Below, one piece after another: positions 50,213 to 59,870 of a stretch of 64,000 nucleotides of DNA. The translations under genes were made by a program, and so were the position numbers. The DNA comes from Emiliania huxleyi CCMP1516. Taxonomy: Eukaryota; Haptophyta; Isochrysidales; Noelaerhabdaceae. The notes beneath the pieces were generated by a model. It saw nothing but the letters and a program-made list of their open reading frames with translations, did no database searches and was not told the DNA's origin. Position 1 is the first letter of the stretch. Every line of letters starts with the position of its first letter. The stretch is taken from positions 125,820 through 189,819 of the forward strand of contig NW_005201249.1 in NCBI RefSeq assembly GCF_000372725.1, written 5' to 3'.

Positions 50213-53164
50213 TTACCCTTCGAGCGCCCCGATCGCCTCCGTCACCGCGGCCACGAGCCGCGACGCCTCCCCCTCGCTGCGCGGCCCGTCCCTCCTCCAC
50301 CTCGCCGCGTCGTGGTGCCTCGCCGCATTCGCCCAGATACGCAGCGAGTGCAGCTGGCTCCGCAGCTCTGTCGGCAGGCCGCACTCGCGGTGCCAAAAGT
50401 TGATGCGCTCCTCGAAGCCGTCGGGCGCCGCCGCAGAGCGCGAGGCGTACGCAGCGTCGAGGCGCGGCATCAGCGTCTTGAAGGCAAGCATCATGTTGTC
50501 CTGGATGCGCGCCTGCGCGTCGCCGCCCGTGCGCATGCCGCGCACCTGCACCGAGAGCGGCGAAGGCTCGTACCCGGTGGTGCGGGCGACTGCCGCAGCG
50601 GCCTCGTCTCCAAAGACCGGCGCAGCCTCCTCCACCCCAGCCCCGCCCTGCGCGCCAGACAGCAGCGCCCGGAGCGTCAGCAGCGCCTCGGGCAGTGTGG
50701 GCCGCTTGCGCAGGCTGTCGTGGCAGAGGCTCTTATGCCCGTCTCCCGCCTTCGCGAGATCCTTTACTACGCGTGCCGCGTTGACTGGCCAGCCCGCAGC
50801 CACGTCGGCGAGCTTCGCCGCGTCGATGTCGGTCCAGTCCTCCTCGAACTCGTCCTCGCACCGGTCGGTGAGCTGCACCTCGGACCGGTTGGTGAGGCAG
50901 ACGAGGAGGGTGATGCCGATGGCGTAGCCGTCCGTCTTGCTCGAGTACTCGCCTCCCTTGGTGATGGAGGGGCAGAGGTAGCCCGTGGTCATGTAGAGGG
51001 CGGTCGAGCGGCAACGGACAGACGCGTCGGGACGCTGGTCCTTGGCGAAGCCCGTGTCGGCCAAAACTGCGGTCAGCTTCTCGTCGAGCAGGATGTTGTC
51101 CGGCTTGACGTCGCGGTGCACGATGCCCTTCGAGTGGAGGTAGACCAGCGCCTCGGTCGCCTCGCACGCAATACGCACGCGCTGCCGCCACGTCAGCGGC
51201 CTCGGCGCCTCTTCCATGCCCAGCCGGCGGAGCTGCGCAGCGCGGTCGGGATCCGAGATGCGCAGCCGCGCCTCGAGCGAGCCGCCGCGCATCAGCGGCG
51301 AGAGGAGGCAGACGCCGTCGGGCGAGAGGCAGTAGCCGAGCAGCGGCAGCAAGTGCGGGTGGCTCACCGCCTTGAGCAGCTTCACCTCGAGCTCCGCCCG
51401 TGACAAGCCGCCCGACTGGCCCGACTTTGCCCGCTTGACGACGAGCGGCAAGTGGCGCAGCTGCGGAGGCGCGGCGAGGGAGAGGTGGAGGTCGGCCGAC
51501 GCCTCGTAGACGTGGCTGAAGCCGCCGCTGCCAATCAGCTTGCCCTCTGCAAACCCGTCGGTAGCCGCGGTGAGGTCCGACAAGGCTATCTCGACTGGCC
51601 GAGCAACAACCGCCTCTTCCGCCGCGGCTGGCTCGGCGGCGATAGGCAGAGTTGCCAGCTTCGACTCCGCCGCGCTCACCTCCTCGGCCAAGGCAGGCAG
51701 CGCGCCCACGTGCGGCCTGGCGGCGGCGATGCCCGCTCGGAGCGCGGAGGGGCTGTCCGCTGCGTCGAGCGACTTGAGCGCGCCCATCGCCGCACCATGC
51801 GCCTTGCGCAGCCGCTGGCTGTCCCGCCTCCGCGCCTCCTTGAGCTTGTCGCGCGCGCGCCTCGCCGCCGCCAGCACGGCCGGACTCGCGAGGCTACTGC
51901 ACGTCTCCAGCGCGCTCGCTAATCCGTCGTACGAGCCAGCGGCCACGGCCTGCTGCAGCGCCTGGTCCGCTGCGGCGATGGCAGTTGCGTCGGCGGGCGG
52001 AGGAGATGGGGCTCGCGGTGGGGTTGGCGGCGGCAGAGCGGCGGTGACGCTGGGGCCAGGCGCCAAGACGACTGCCTCGCCGCCGCCGCTCTTCTTCTTC
52101 TTCTTCTTCTTGCCCGTCTTGCTCTTTGCGCGCTCCTCCTTCTCCGCCTCCTCCTCCGCCAGCAGCGCCTCGGCATGCCGCGCCGCCTCCGCTTCTGCCG
52201 CCGCTCTCTCCGCCTCCCTCACCTCCGCCTCGGCAGCCCACGCCGCCTCCTTCGCCGCCTGGTCAGCCGCCGCCTCCGCCGCCGCATGCTCCTCGATGAC
52301 GCGCACACACTCGAAGTGGCCCTTCCCCTTGGCGATATGCAGCACCCCGCTGTTGTTAAACCCGACCGCCGCCGTGTCTGCGCCCGCTCGCAGCAAGCGC
52401 CGCATGATGGCAGGGCGGTTGTAGAAGGTGGCGAGCATCAGCGCGGTGCCGCCGTCGCTGCACGACAGGTTGACCTCAGCGCCGCACCGGATCAGCAAGT
52501 CGACCACACGTTCGTCACCTTGGGCGGCGGCGCCCATCAGCGCGGTGCCGCCGCTGCTACTCTGCAGGTTGACCTTCGCCCCACGCCGCAGCAGCATGTC
52601 GACCACCCGCTCGTGGCCGCTGGTGGCGGCGGCAAGCAGCGCGGCGTTGCCGTTGCTGTCCTGCTTGTTGATCTCAGCGCCATGCCGCAGCAGCAGCTCG
52701 ACCACCCGCTCGTTGCCGTACACGGTGGCGCTCATCAGCAGCGTGAGGCCGCTCAAGCCGCCTCTCTCGTACGTCGCGTCGGCCCGCCCGCCACTGCCGA
52801 GCCACGCCAGCACCGCTGCCTCGTCGCCTTGCTCAGCTGCTGTCACTACCTCATCGGAGACTGAAGCGGCACCGCTCGGCGCCCACTCCGCCGCCGCCGG
52901 CGGCGACAGATTATCCGGCCGCACGCGCACGCTCTCGCCGCCGCCCTCGAGCGCCACCGCGTACCGCCCGCCCTCGAAGCTCTGAGCCACGCCCCGCTTC
53001 CCGTTCAGCTCGGGTCGGGCCGAGAGCCCGCCGAGCTCGACTCGCTGGCCGAGCAGCGGCGCGTCCACAGCTGCCGCTGCCGCGCCCGACGAAGCGCCGA
53101 CCGCCCCTGCCCGGCCGTCTGCAGCCGCCGCCGTCTGAGGCACGTCTCGTTCCCGCGCCTCCAT
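50213..53164 (-). CDS. Ankyrin - receptor-like (RLK/IRAK-type) protein kinase
   Basis: 983 residues from ATG 53164. Residues about 37-86 hold the module VELGGLSARPELNGKRGVAQ ... SVRVRPDNL shared with two other genes here. Residues about 100-300 are five ankyrin repeats. An Ala/Glu helix and a KKKKKKK stretch follow. The kinase domain spans about 535-810: GSGGFSHVY glycine loop, LVVKR lysine, HRDVKPDNILLD catalytic loop near 681, and ADTGFAKD where the usual DFG is DTG near 701. It matches the RLK/Pelle/IRAK group, so it should phosphorylate Ser/Thr. Residues about 905-983 include LRIWANAARHHDAARWRRDG, a C-terminal helical domain often seen in algal signalling proteins. Cytosolic, since no membrane segment is seen. 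No intron. Confidence 0.85.
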   Translation of the reverse strand: MEARERDVPQTAAAADGRAGAVGASSGAAAAAVDAPLLGQRVELGGLSARPELNGKRGVAQSFEGGRYAVALEGGGESVRVRPDNLSPPAAAEWAPSGAASVSDEVVTAAEQGDEAAVLAWLGSGGRADATYERGGLSGLTLLMSATVYGNERVVELLLRHGAEINKQDSNGNAALLAAATSGHERVVDMLLRRGAKVNLQSSSGGTALMGAAAQGDERVVDLLIRCGAEVNLSCSDGGTALMLATFYNRPAIMRRLLRAGADTAAVGFNNSGVLHIAKGKGHFECVRVIEEHAAAEAAADQAAKEAAWAAEAEVREAERAAAEAEAARHAEALLAEEEAEKEERAKSKTGKKKKKKKSGGGEAVVLAPGPSVTAALPPPTPPRAPSPPPADATAIAAADQALQQAVAAGSYDGLASALETCSSLASPAVLAAARRARDKLKEARRRDSQRLRKAHGAAMGALKSLDAADSPSALRAGIAAARPHVGALPALAEEVSAAESKLATLPIAAEPAAAEEAVVARPVEIALSDLTAATDGFAEGKLIGSGGFSHVYEASADLHLSLAAPPQLRHLPLVVKRAKSGQSGGLSRAELEVKLLKAVSHPHLLPLLGYCLSPDGVCLLSPLMRGGSLEARLRISDPDRAAQLRRLGMEEAPRPLTWRQRVRIACEATEALVYLHSKGIVHRDVKPDNILLDEKLTAVLADTGFAKDQRPDASVRCRSTALYMTTGYLCPSITKGGEYSSKTDGYAIGITLLVCLTNRSEVQLTDRCEDEFEEDWTDIDAAKLADVAAGWPVNAARVVKDLAKAGDGHKSLCHDSLRKRPTLPEALLTLRALLSGAQGGAGVEEAAPVFGDEAAAAVARTTGYEPSPLSVQVRGMRTGGDAQARIQDNMMLAFKTLMPRLDAAYASRSAAAPDGFEERINFWHRECGLPTELRSQLHSLRIWANAARHHDAARWRRDGPRSEGEASRLVAAVTEAIGALEG

Positions 53165-53433
53165 CGAGCAGCTCAAAAGAATTCCGAAAGCCGAATCGTT
53201 TCGGAAGCATGGGGGATATCGTTTCGCGCTGGATGACGACGGATGGGATCAATATAGACGCCAGGGTCGACCGTCGTCGTCCACCGTCGCATAGAAACGG
53301 TCCTCGACGCCCCCGTCTCCTCTGCTCTTGCACGTATCTGCCGATGCCTCCAAGGACCAAGCCAAACTTCTTATTCCCAGAATACTCCGCAGCGAGAAAC
53401 ATCAAGCTGCAGTCCTCCACGACCTCGGAGTAT

Positions 53434-54068
53434 TCAGTCTCCGTAAAGTAGGACATCTGCCGGCGGCCGTCTGCCCGCTACGAGCACCCATATCGAATTG
53501 GTGTAAGTAACGAGTGCCGTAGTTTGCAAACAGCCGCCAAAGTCTGACGTCCCCAGCGCCGTTTCGGTCAGCCGCTCAGCAAAGGTTTCATCCAGAGGAG
53601 GGTAGGGGTCGGCCGTTTCGACTTGGTAGGATGTGCACGTGAGATGATACGAGCTCGCCCGCATGCTCCCACTCGAAATCTGAGTGTGAGTGTCCGAGAA
53701 GCTGAGCGACGCACTAAAGGTGGCTTTGCCGTACGACGCGTCGAGGTTGAAGCCGACGCCTCCAGGTTCTCTGAGTAACTAGTCATGGTAGCTTCTTGGG
53801 AATCCTTGACGGTCGTGTCGCAACTGTAAGCGGAGGAGATTTCGAAGCCGTCTGGCACCACGTACTGGTGCTGTTCGTTGGTTACCCCGTTTCCAATGCA
53901 GAGAGTCCTCCCCTCCTCACAGTCGTCTTTGCAGATGCGGAAGATCCGACCATTGAAGCCTGGGTCGAGGGGCACATCTCCTTCATGCGTCGGCCTCGGG
54001 TTGCCCTTGAAACCATCGTAGCCCTTTCCAAGATAGTCCACGCCCGGCAAGGTCAAGGGTTTCTCCGT
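53434..54068 (-). pseudogene. MACPF (perforin-like) N-terminal fragment with a frame break
   Basis: The frame entering near 54068 has PGVDYLGKGYDGFKGNP and DPGFNGRIFRI, typical of the first part of membrane-attack-complex/perforin domains, followed by VPDGFEISSAYSC. Near 53765 the coding character moves to a second frame (ATFSASLSFSDTHTQ onward), which then ends at about 53434 without the YGTH-type signature or the rest of the fold. There is no ATG and a stop lies just upstream, so an N-terminal exon is missing or lost. MACPF proteins form pores in membranes; this copy looks incomplete and broken, though unseen introns could explain part of it. Confidence 0.5.
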
Positions 54069-54600
54069 GCCGCATTGCCGCAGTTATCGTTTGCGGTCGC
54101 CTCTGTCACTGGCGCTCCGTGCACAGCCACCTAGGAGGAGGGGCGGCGTGCAAGTCATGTGGGTGTGAAAGGCGGGGTGTGTACGCGTCTCCAGGGAGCG
54201 AAGCGCACCAGGACGGTAGCGAAGACGGCGAAGGCTGGCATGCTGGATGTCACATGGTCCTCCTGACTGCTCAAAGGGGATATGTGGCGCGTTGCGTCCT
54301 CCCCGCTCCGTTTTCTAAGGACTAAGCATTTTGTTTAATTAAAAGTGAGATCCGCGGGGTGAACTCCACGCGCCCAACAAAGTGAGATCTCGGAAGTCCT
54401 TAAACCCACCTTCCACCCGTCAGAACGAGATGCGAGTACTAAAGTGCAGTAGGGTCAGAAATATCTTCTTTGTTTGTGATCTGTGTGCGCCGCTGTCTGT
54501 CTATGCCGGCGTCGATCGACGGACGTGGGACGACGCGTCGTGCCGACCAGCCAGACACTCACTCGCTCCGCGATCGAACTCGGCAGCCGCGCGCCGCGAA

Positions 54601-54726
54601 GCGGTGAAAAAGTTTTTGCCCGGCGCTGTAATCGACGACATCCTCGCCACGGGTGGCTCCGCCTTGGCGTGCTGCGGCATCCTCGAGCAGCTCGGGATGC
54701 ATATCCACGAGGTGGCGGCGGTGTAA
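54601..54726 (+). pseudogene. Phosphoribosyltransferase (APRT-like) fragment
   Basis: The frame has VKKFLPGAVIDDILATGGSA followed by LACCGILEQLGMHIHEVAAV and a stop. VIDDxLATGGSA is the PRPP-binding loop of adenine phosphoribosyltransferase, but only about 40 residues match; the N-terminal half and hood are absent. A further open block downstream (54784-54940, GYSVFALAKFCDDRVEGKML) does not continue the enzyme. It is probably a relic or a captured exon. Confidence 0.5.
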
Positions 54727-55083
54727 GACTACTCGGCGGGGAAGTCGGCCCTGCCTGGGCGTGGGCCGTGGGCTGCTCACGGACCAGGGCTACTCGGTCT
54801 TCGCGCTCGCGAAGTTCTGCGACGACCGCGTCGAGGGCAAGATGCTGTGGGTGGGCTGGTGGCTCGAGCGCGGCACAGACGACGGATGTCGTCCTCTCGC
54901 CGCACATCGGGAAAATGAACAAGCAGCACTGAGCGCTGCTTGTACGTCTTGGTCCTACGTAGTACGCGTGACGCATATCTTGCGCCGCCGTGGCTTGTCA
55001 CCGGGAAATTCTTGCCCGTACCGCGTACCACCTGTGTTAGTGCCAGTGTGTGTGTGTGTGAGAGAGAGATTTTTAGCAATACC

Positions 55084-55270
55084 TTAAAGAGAGGTTACAG
55101 GCGGGTAAGGTCCGTTAGCGGGAGATCGGCGGGAGCGGCGCACGTTTCGAATTCGGCGGGCGTTTCGAATTTGTCGACGGACCGTTTCAGGTCGCTGCGC
55201 TCCCGTATGAGCGAGGCTGCCGACGCTGCCATGATTGAGGCTGCCGACGCCGACTGGCGGCTGCAATACC
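55084..55270. mobile_element. 179-bp insertion with 8-bp target-site duplication
   Basis: At 37 kb the sequence reads ...ttttagcaataccaaacaa... In this copy gcaatacc (55076-55083) is followed by 179 bp of unrelated sequence (starting ttaaagagagg) and then gcaatacc again (55263-55270) before aaacaaatc. This is the signature of an insertion with an 8-bp target duplication. The insert has no obvious terminal inverted repeats and no coding capacity. Confidence 0.7.
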
Positions 55271-55595
55271 AAACAAATCTAACACTCACGCGTCATTTGG
55301 GGCCTGGAGCCCTGTTCACGCGCGCGCGAGACGTGCAGACAGGGTTGCCAGGTGAGAGCGAATGGCGCGGTTCACGCCTCGCACAACAGAGAGAGAGATG
55401 CGCTCTGCATGGTGGGACATAAAAGAGAGCGAGTACTTGGGCGAGTAGGCCGTGCGGTCGACGCTGCCGCGCGCGACTTTGCGCGCGAGGCGGCGCAGCT
55501 TGAGAACGGCGGTGGGCGAGAAGCCGCCGCCGAACGTCTCGTGGAGCAGCAGGTTGAAAGTTGTTGCGCTTGACAAAGATCGCGTCGTGGTAGAA
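55264..55595. repeat. Segmental duplication, copy 2
   Basis: Near-identical to 37037-37367 with one inserted A near 55559 that breaks the coding frame. The end at gtggtagaa is directly followed by a second caataccaaacaactctaac, the same sequence that starts the copy. Confidence 0.9.
55316..55595 (-). pseudogene. Truncated duplicate of the 37 kb mobile-family ORF
   Basis: It encodes the same C-terminal segment (LLLHETFGGGFSPTAVLKLR ... SHHAERISLSVVRGVNRA) as 37089-37370. A 1-nt insertion shifts the frame and the copy lacks everything upstream, so it is a dead fragment. Confidence 0.75.
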
Positions 55596-55901
55596 CAATA
55601 CCAAACAACTCTAACACTCACACTTTGTGTTTGTGTGTGCGCGCGCGCGCCCAGCGTTGAAGTTGGAGCAATTGGAGTGCATGGTAACCGCGTGCACATC
55701 CACCAGGGCCGGGGAGCTAAAAAAGTCCAGGACTGACCGAAAAAGAATTCGCACACGGCCGCTCCACCTTCCTGTCTCCATCTGGCGACCTTCCTCCAGT
55801 TTCTAACTGGCAGTCTCTCGCTACCACAGGCACACTGACAGAGGCGCGCAGGGGTGCGCGAATTCTTTTCTCGGCGGCGCTCCTTGGACATATACACACA
55901 C

Positions 55902-58554
55902 ATGCGCTTTGGCCCACCGCCGCCGCTGCCGCCGGTAGCTACTCCGGACCTGGCCAGCGCGCTGTCGACGCTCGCCGCCGCCTTTGCCGACGTGCTGTCT
56001 GCGGCGGCCGCCGACATATCGTGGCAGTCGGCGGCCGCGCTCGCCGCGTCGCTGTGCTGTGTCTACCTATTGGGTGCGGTGCTGCTGTCGGAGCCGACGC
56101 CGCGGGTGGACGTGCCGGTGGACGAGGACGTGGAGCCCAAGATTGACGGCTCCACCGCCAAGTTCGACGCCGCCCTCCTCACCGCCGAGGGCGCGCGGAG
56201 GGAGCCGTCCGTCGTCTACTGCTGGGACCCGTCCTCGATGGACATGCTCGGCACGCTGCCGGTGGCGTCGGCGGAGGACGTCGCCGCCGCCGTCGGTCGC
56301 GCGCGTGTCGCACAGGCGGCGTGGGCGGGCTCGACTTGGGGCGCGCGCCGCCGGCTGCTCCGCACGATGCTGCGTTTTGTGACGGAGAACCAGCGCGCAA
56401 TCGCCCGCGTCGCCGTGCGCGAGAGCGGCAAGACGATGGTGGACGCCATCTTCGGCGAGATCCTCGTCACGTGCGAGAAGCTCAAGTGGACCATCGCGCA
56501 CGGCGAGGCTGCGCTGCGGCCGGAGCGGCGGCCGACCGGCACCCTCGCCATGACCAAGCGCGCCTGGCTGCGCCCGGGCCCGGTTGGCGACCCTTCCCGG
56601 AACCTTCCGTGAGCCGCCTCGGGAGGCTCGTGTAGGCGCGTCAAGGTGGAGTGGCGGCCGGTGGGCGTGGTGGGCGCCATCGTCCCGTGGAACTACCCCT
56701 TCCACAACGTCTTCAACCCCGTCATCTCGGCGCTCTTCGCCGGCAACGGCATCGTCATCAAGGTTTCCGAGTACGCCTCATGGTCGACCCTCTACTACGG
56801 GCGGGCCCTCCGCGCCATCCTCGCCGCCGCGGGGGCGCCGACCGACCTCGTCCAGTTCGTGACGGGGTACGGCTCGACCGGCGCCGCGCTGGTCGGCTCC
56901 GGCGCCGACAGAGCCCGCCCTCTGCCTCTGCTGGAGCGGGGACCTTCTCGGAACCTTCTCGGAACCGTCTCTCTAGGCGTCGACAAGCTGATCTTCGTCG
57001 GGTCGCCGTCGGTGGGAGGGCACGTGATGCGCGCCGCCGCCGCGAGCCTCACCCCGGCGGGACGGCCTCCCGGCGGCGTGCGCGAGGGTGCGCGAGCTGA
57101 CGCGAGACGGGCGTGGTGGGTGATTATAGGTTGTGCTGGAGCTCGGAGGAAAGGACCCGTTCGTTGTCTGCGACGACGTGAGCGAGGCAGAGCTCGACCG
57201 CATCGCGCAGGTGGCGCGAGATTGCCCGAGATTGCCGGGGCGTGTCCGAGGCTGCGGTCGAGGTGAGGCGGAGGTCGTTCTCGCCGCGCAGGTGGCCTGC
57301 CGCGGCGTCTTCCAAAACATGGGCCAGAACTGCGCCGGCCCAGAGCGGTTCTTCGTCGCGGACGCCGCGTACGCGGGCTTCTGCTCGCGCGTCGGCGCCG
57401 CCGCCGCGCGGCTCGCCCGCGGAGGGGAGCCCCCCCCCCCCCTGTTCACAGCGCGCGGCGTGCGTGCAGGCGCAATCGCGTCACGCCTCAAGTGTGGTCC
57501 GCCGCTCGACGACGCAGAGGTCGACTGCGGGGCAATCACCATGGGCAGGAGGCAGATGGGGCACTACCAGGCCGGCCTGCCTACCGCCCGCAGACCCCTC
57601 CGTGGACGCCTCCCTAGACACGCCCTAGACACGCCCTAGACCTGCACTCGCGGGTGGGGCAGTGCCAGGCGCCGCTCGCCACCGATTGCGAGGCTCTGCC
57701 GACCCCCCCGCGGCATTGGCGGACGGCTCACGCCGGGGCTGACTCCTCTCCCAGGCGCTCGTCGACGACGCGGTGTCCAAGGGCGCGCGGCTGCTGGTCG
57801 GAGGGTACACGCCCTCCGGCGACGACCCGCTCGCGGCATTGGCTCTTTGGCGCCCGAGACCGCTGGGGTGGCGGGCCGCGGCGTTTCATGCGCGATGCTG
57901 TGAGCAGGCGGGCTCCTTCTACCCCCCGACAGTGCTCGTCGACGTGCCGGAGAGCGCCGACATCCTGCAGACGGAGATCTTCGGCCCGATCATGTGCGTG
58001 GTGCGCGTGGCCGACTGCGGCGGCGCCGCCGCCAACGACGACGAGGCCGTCCGGCTCGCCAACAACTGCGACTTTGCGCTCTCGAGCTGCGCGTTTGCGC
58101 AGTCGGCGCCGCGCGCGCGCGCCGTCGCGGCGCGTCTCTGGGCGGTGCGGGAGAGGGCTGGCGCGAGAGCGGCGTCGCCTCACGGCGGCGTGGCTGCCGC
58201 AAGTAGGCTCGGCTCGAGGCGGGCATGTCCGCCTCCAACGACCTCGAGGGCTCCACCTACCTCTCGCAGTCCCTCCCCTTCGGAGGCCGCAAGCAGAGCG
58301 GCTTCGACCGCTTCGCCGGCATCGAGGGCTTGCGCGGCCTCACCACGCCGCGGGCCGTGTGCGACGACGCGCTCGAGTGGCTGCCTTTTGGAATGGGCGC
58401 GCTGCTCCGCACCGCCATCCCGCCGCCGCTGCAGTACCCCTCGCGCGGCGGCGGCTTCGACTTCGCCTCGGGGCTGATCGAGCTCTTCTACGGCGAGGGG
58501 GTCTCGCTCAAGCTGCGCGGCGTCGCAAAGCTGATCGGGGCCGCGGCAAAGTAG
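55902..58554 (+). CDS. Aldehyde dehydrogenase, ALDH22/MSC7-like, membrane-anchored, about eight exons
   Basis: Exon 1 (55902-56557) has a hydrophobic anchor ([17 protein letters not shown]) and the start of the ALDH fold. Further exons: 56636-56901 ([20 protein letters not shown]), 56977-57056 ([15 protein letters not shown]), 57130-57210 ([13 protein letters not shown], with the general-base Glu), 57292 to about 57570 ([10 protein letters not shown] with the catalytic Cys near 57331; DCGAITM), 57755 to about 58140 ([28 protein letters not shown]) and 58207-58554 ([20 protein letters not shown] to the TAG). Possible small in-frame introns near 57421-57470 and 57815-57905 are unresolved. Confirmed introns 1-3 and the one at 57571 start with GC; intron 4 is GT. 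Catalytic residues are all present. ALDH22 enzymes oxidise aldehydes using NAD(P); the substrate is unknown. Confidence 0.88.
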
Positions 58555-58961
58555 CGGCGGCGGCGGGGCGGGAGGTGGGCGGGGCGGAGGAGAAAGGGCG
58601 GAGGCGCGGGGGCTAGGAGGTGGGCCCGCTTGAGAGGGGGTGCCAACCAGGTAGCAACCACGTCCCCTGCCACGTGAGACGGGCGGGGAGAGGGAGGGGA
58701 ACGGGAGGGTCGGCTCGGTGGGTCGGCCGAGAGTGCGTGTCTCAAGATTATATGCATGCGCATGCTCACGAGATCGCGCGTGGCTGTGTCCGTAAATCTT
58801 TTTTATCCTTTCGCGCACAGGCCTCGAAGAGGAGCTGCGCCTTAGCGCTTAGGGTTGTCAAACGTTAACTTTGGGCCTAACAGTTGCACACTATTGTTGG
58901 CTGAAATCCTCAACGTTGTTCAAGTGTTCTCCCCAGCCCAAGTTGATAGCTGTTACACTGT
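58555..58961. other. Intergenic region between convergent genes
   Basis: No gene recognised. The G-rich sequence 58556-58620 follows the ALDH stop. atattatgcatgcgcatgc-type sequence lies near 58750. Confidence 0.35.
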
Positions 58962-59870
58962 TCACGACGCCCAGCAGCCATCCTCCTGCAAACCCGCCAA
59001 CTGCGGGTGAGCCTGCAGCGCCGCCACCGCCGCCTCGATCACGCCCGCGTCGGCTGCGCTCTGTTTGCGTGCGACCCCTACGGCGTCGGTGCCGGAGCAC
59101 ACGTTGCGCAGCGCCTCACAGCCTTGCTCTTGCACCTCCGCCTCCTGCGGGTGAGCCTGCATCGCCGCCACGATCGCCTCGATCGCGCCCGCGGCTGCTG
59201 CGCTCTGCTTGCGTGCGAGCCCCGCGGCGTCGTCGCCGTAGCACACGTTGGTCAGCGCCGCGCAGCCATGCTCGTGCATGCCCGCCGCTTGCGGGTGAGC
59301 CTGCAGCGCCGCCACCGCCGCCTCGATCACGCCCGCGTCGGCTGCGCGCTGCTTGCGTGCGAGCCCTGCGGCGTCGTCGCCAGAGCACACGTTGCGCAGC
59401 GCCGCACAGCCTTGCTCTTGCACCTCCGCCACCTGCGGGTGAGCCTGCAGCGCCGCCACGATCGCCTCGATCGCGCCCCTCCGCCGCCAGATGCTCGTTG
59501 GTGCCGGTCGGGTGACCCTGCGATGCGCCCGTGCCGGTGTGTGGAGGGGGGGGGGGGGCAGGGAGGGGGGGCAGGGAGAGGGTAGGGAGGGGGGGGCAGG
59601 GAGGGGGGCCAGGGGGGGGGGGGCAGGGAGATGGGGGGCAGGGAGGGGAGGGGGGGAGCAGGCCAGCTGCAGCCGCGGCCCGTTCCCCTCGTACTCGGCC
59701 GCCCCCGGTGAGCAGCAGCGGCGCGTCGGCAGAGTGAACCTGCCCACAGCGCACTCCGCTGAAGGAGACGCCGCCCAGAGCCGACGGCGGGCGGTGAGGC
59801 GGTGGGAGGGGCCGCGATGCAGCGGCGAGACGCGTGCGCGATGGCCGTGATCTCGAGCTGACCTCCCCAC
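58962..59870 (-). CDS. Armadillo-like repeat protein, start uncertain
   Basis: The C-terminal part (59489-58962) has four armadillo-like repeats of about 42-43 residues: GVIEAAVAALQAHPQ ... EQGCAALRNVCSGDDAAG ... ARKQSAADA. The DNA units are near-identical, so they expanded recently. Upstream, a C-rich, Pro-coding block (about 59540-59660; G runs on the plus strand) is probably an intron, preceded by an exon-like CAVGRFTLPTRRCCSPG. The true start is not resolved. Armadillo repeats form a superhelix that binds peptides; the partner is unknown. Confidence 0.6.
   Translation of the reverse strand: MGRSARDHGHRARVSPLHRGPSHRLTARRRLWAASPSAECAVGRFTLPTRRCCSPGAAEYEGNGPRLQLACSPPPLPAPHLPAPPPLAPLPAPPSLPSPCPPSLPPPPLHTPARAHRRVTRPAPTSIWRRRGAIEAIVAALQAHPQVAEVQEQGCAALRNVCSGDDAAGLARKQRAADAGVIEAAVAALQAHPQAAGMHEHGCAALTNVCYGDDAAGLARKQSAAAAGAIEAIVAAMQAHPQEAEVQEQGCEALRNVCSGTDAVGVARKQSAADAGVIEAAVAALQAHPQLAGLQEDGCWAS

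Noticed and set aside
54784..54940. Chromodomain-like frame (FALAKFCDDRVEGKMLWVGWW)
   Set aside because: A weak resemblance over about 25 residues, with the aromatic cage not convincing and no complete gene around it.
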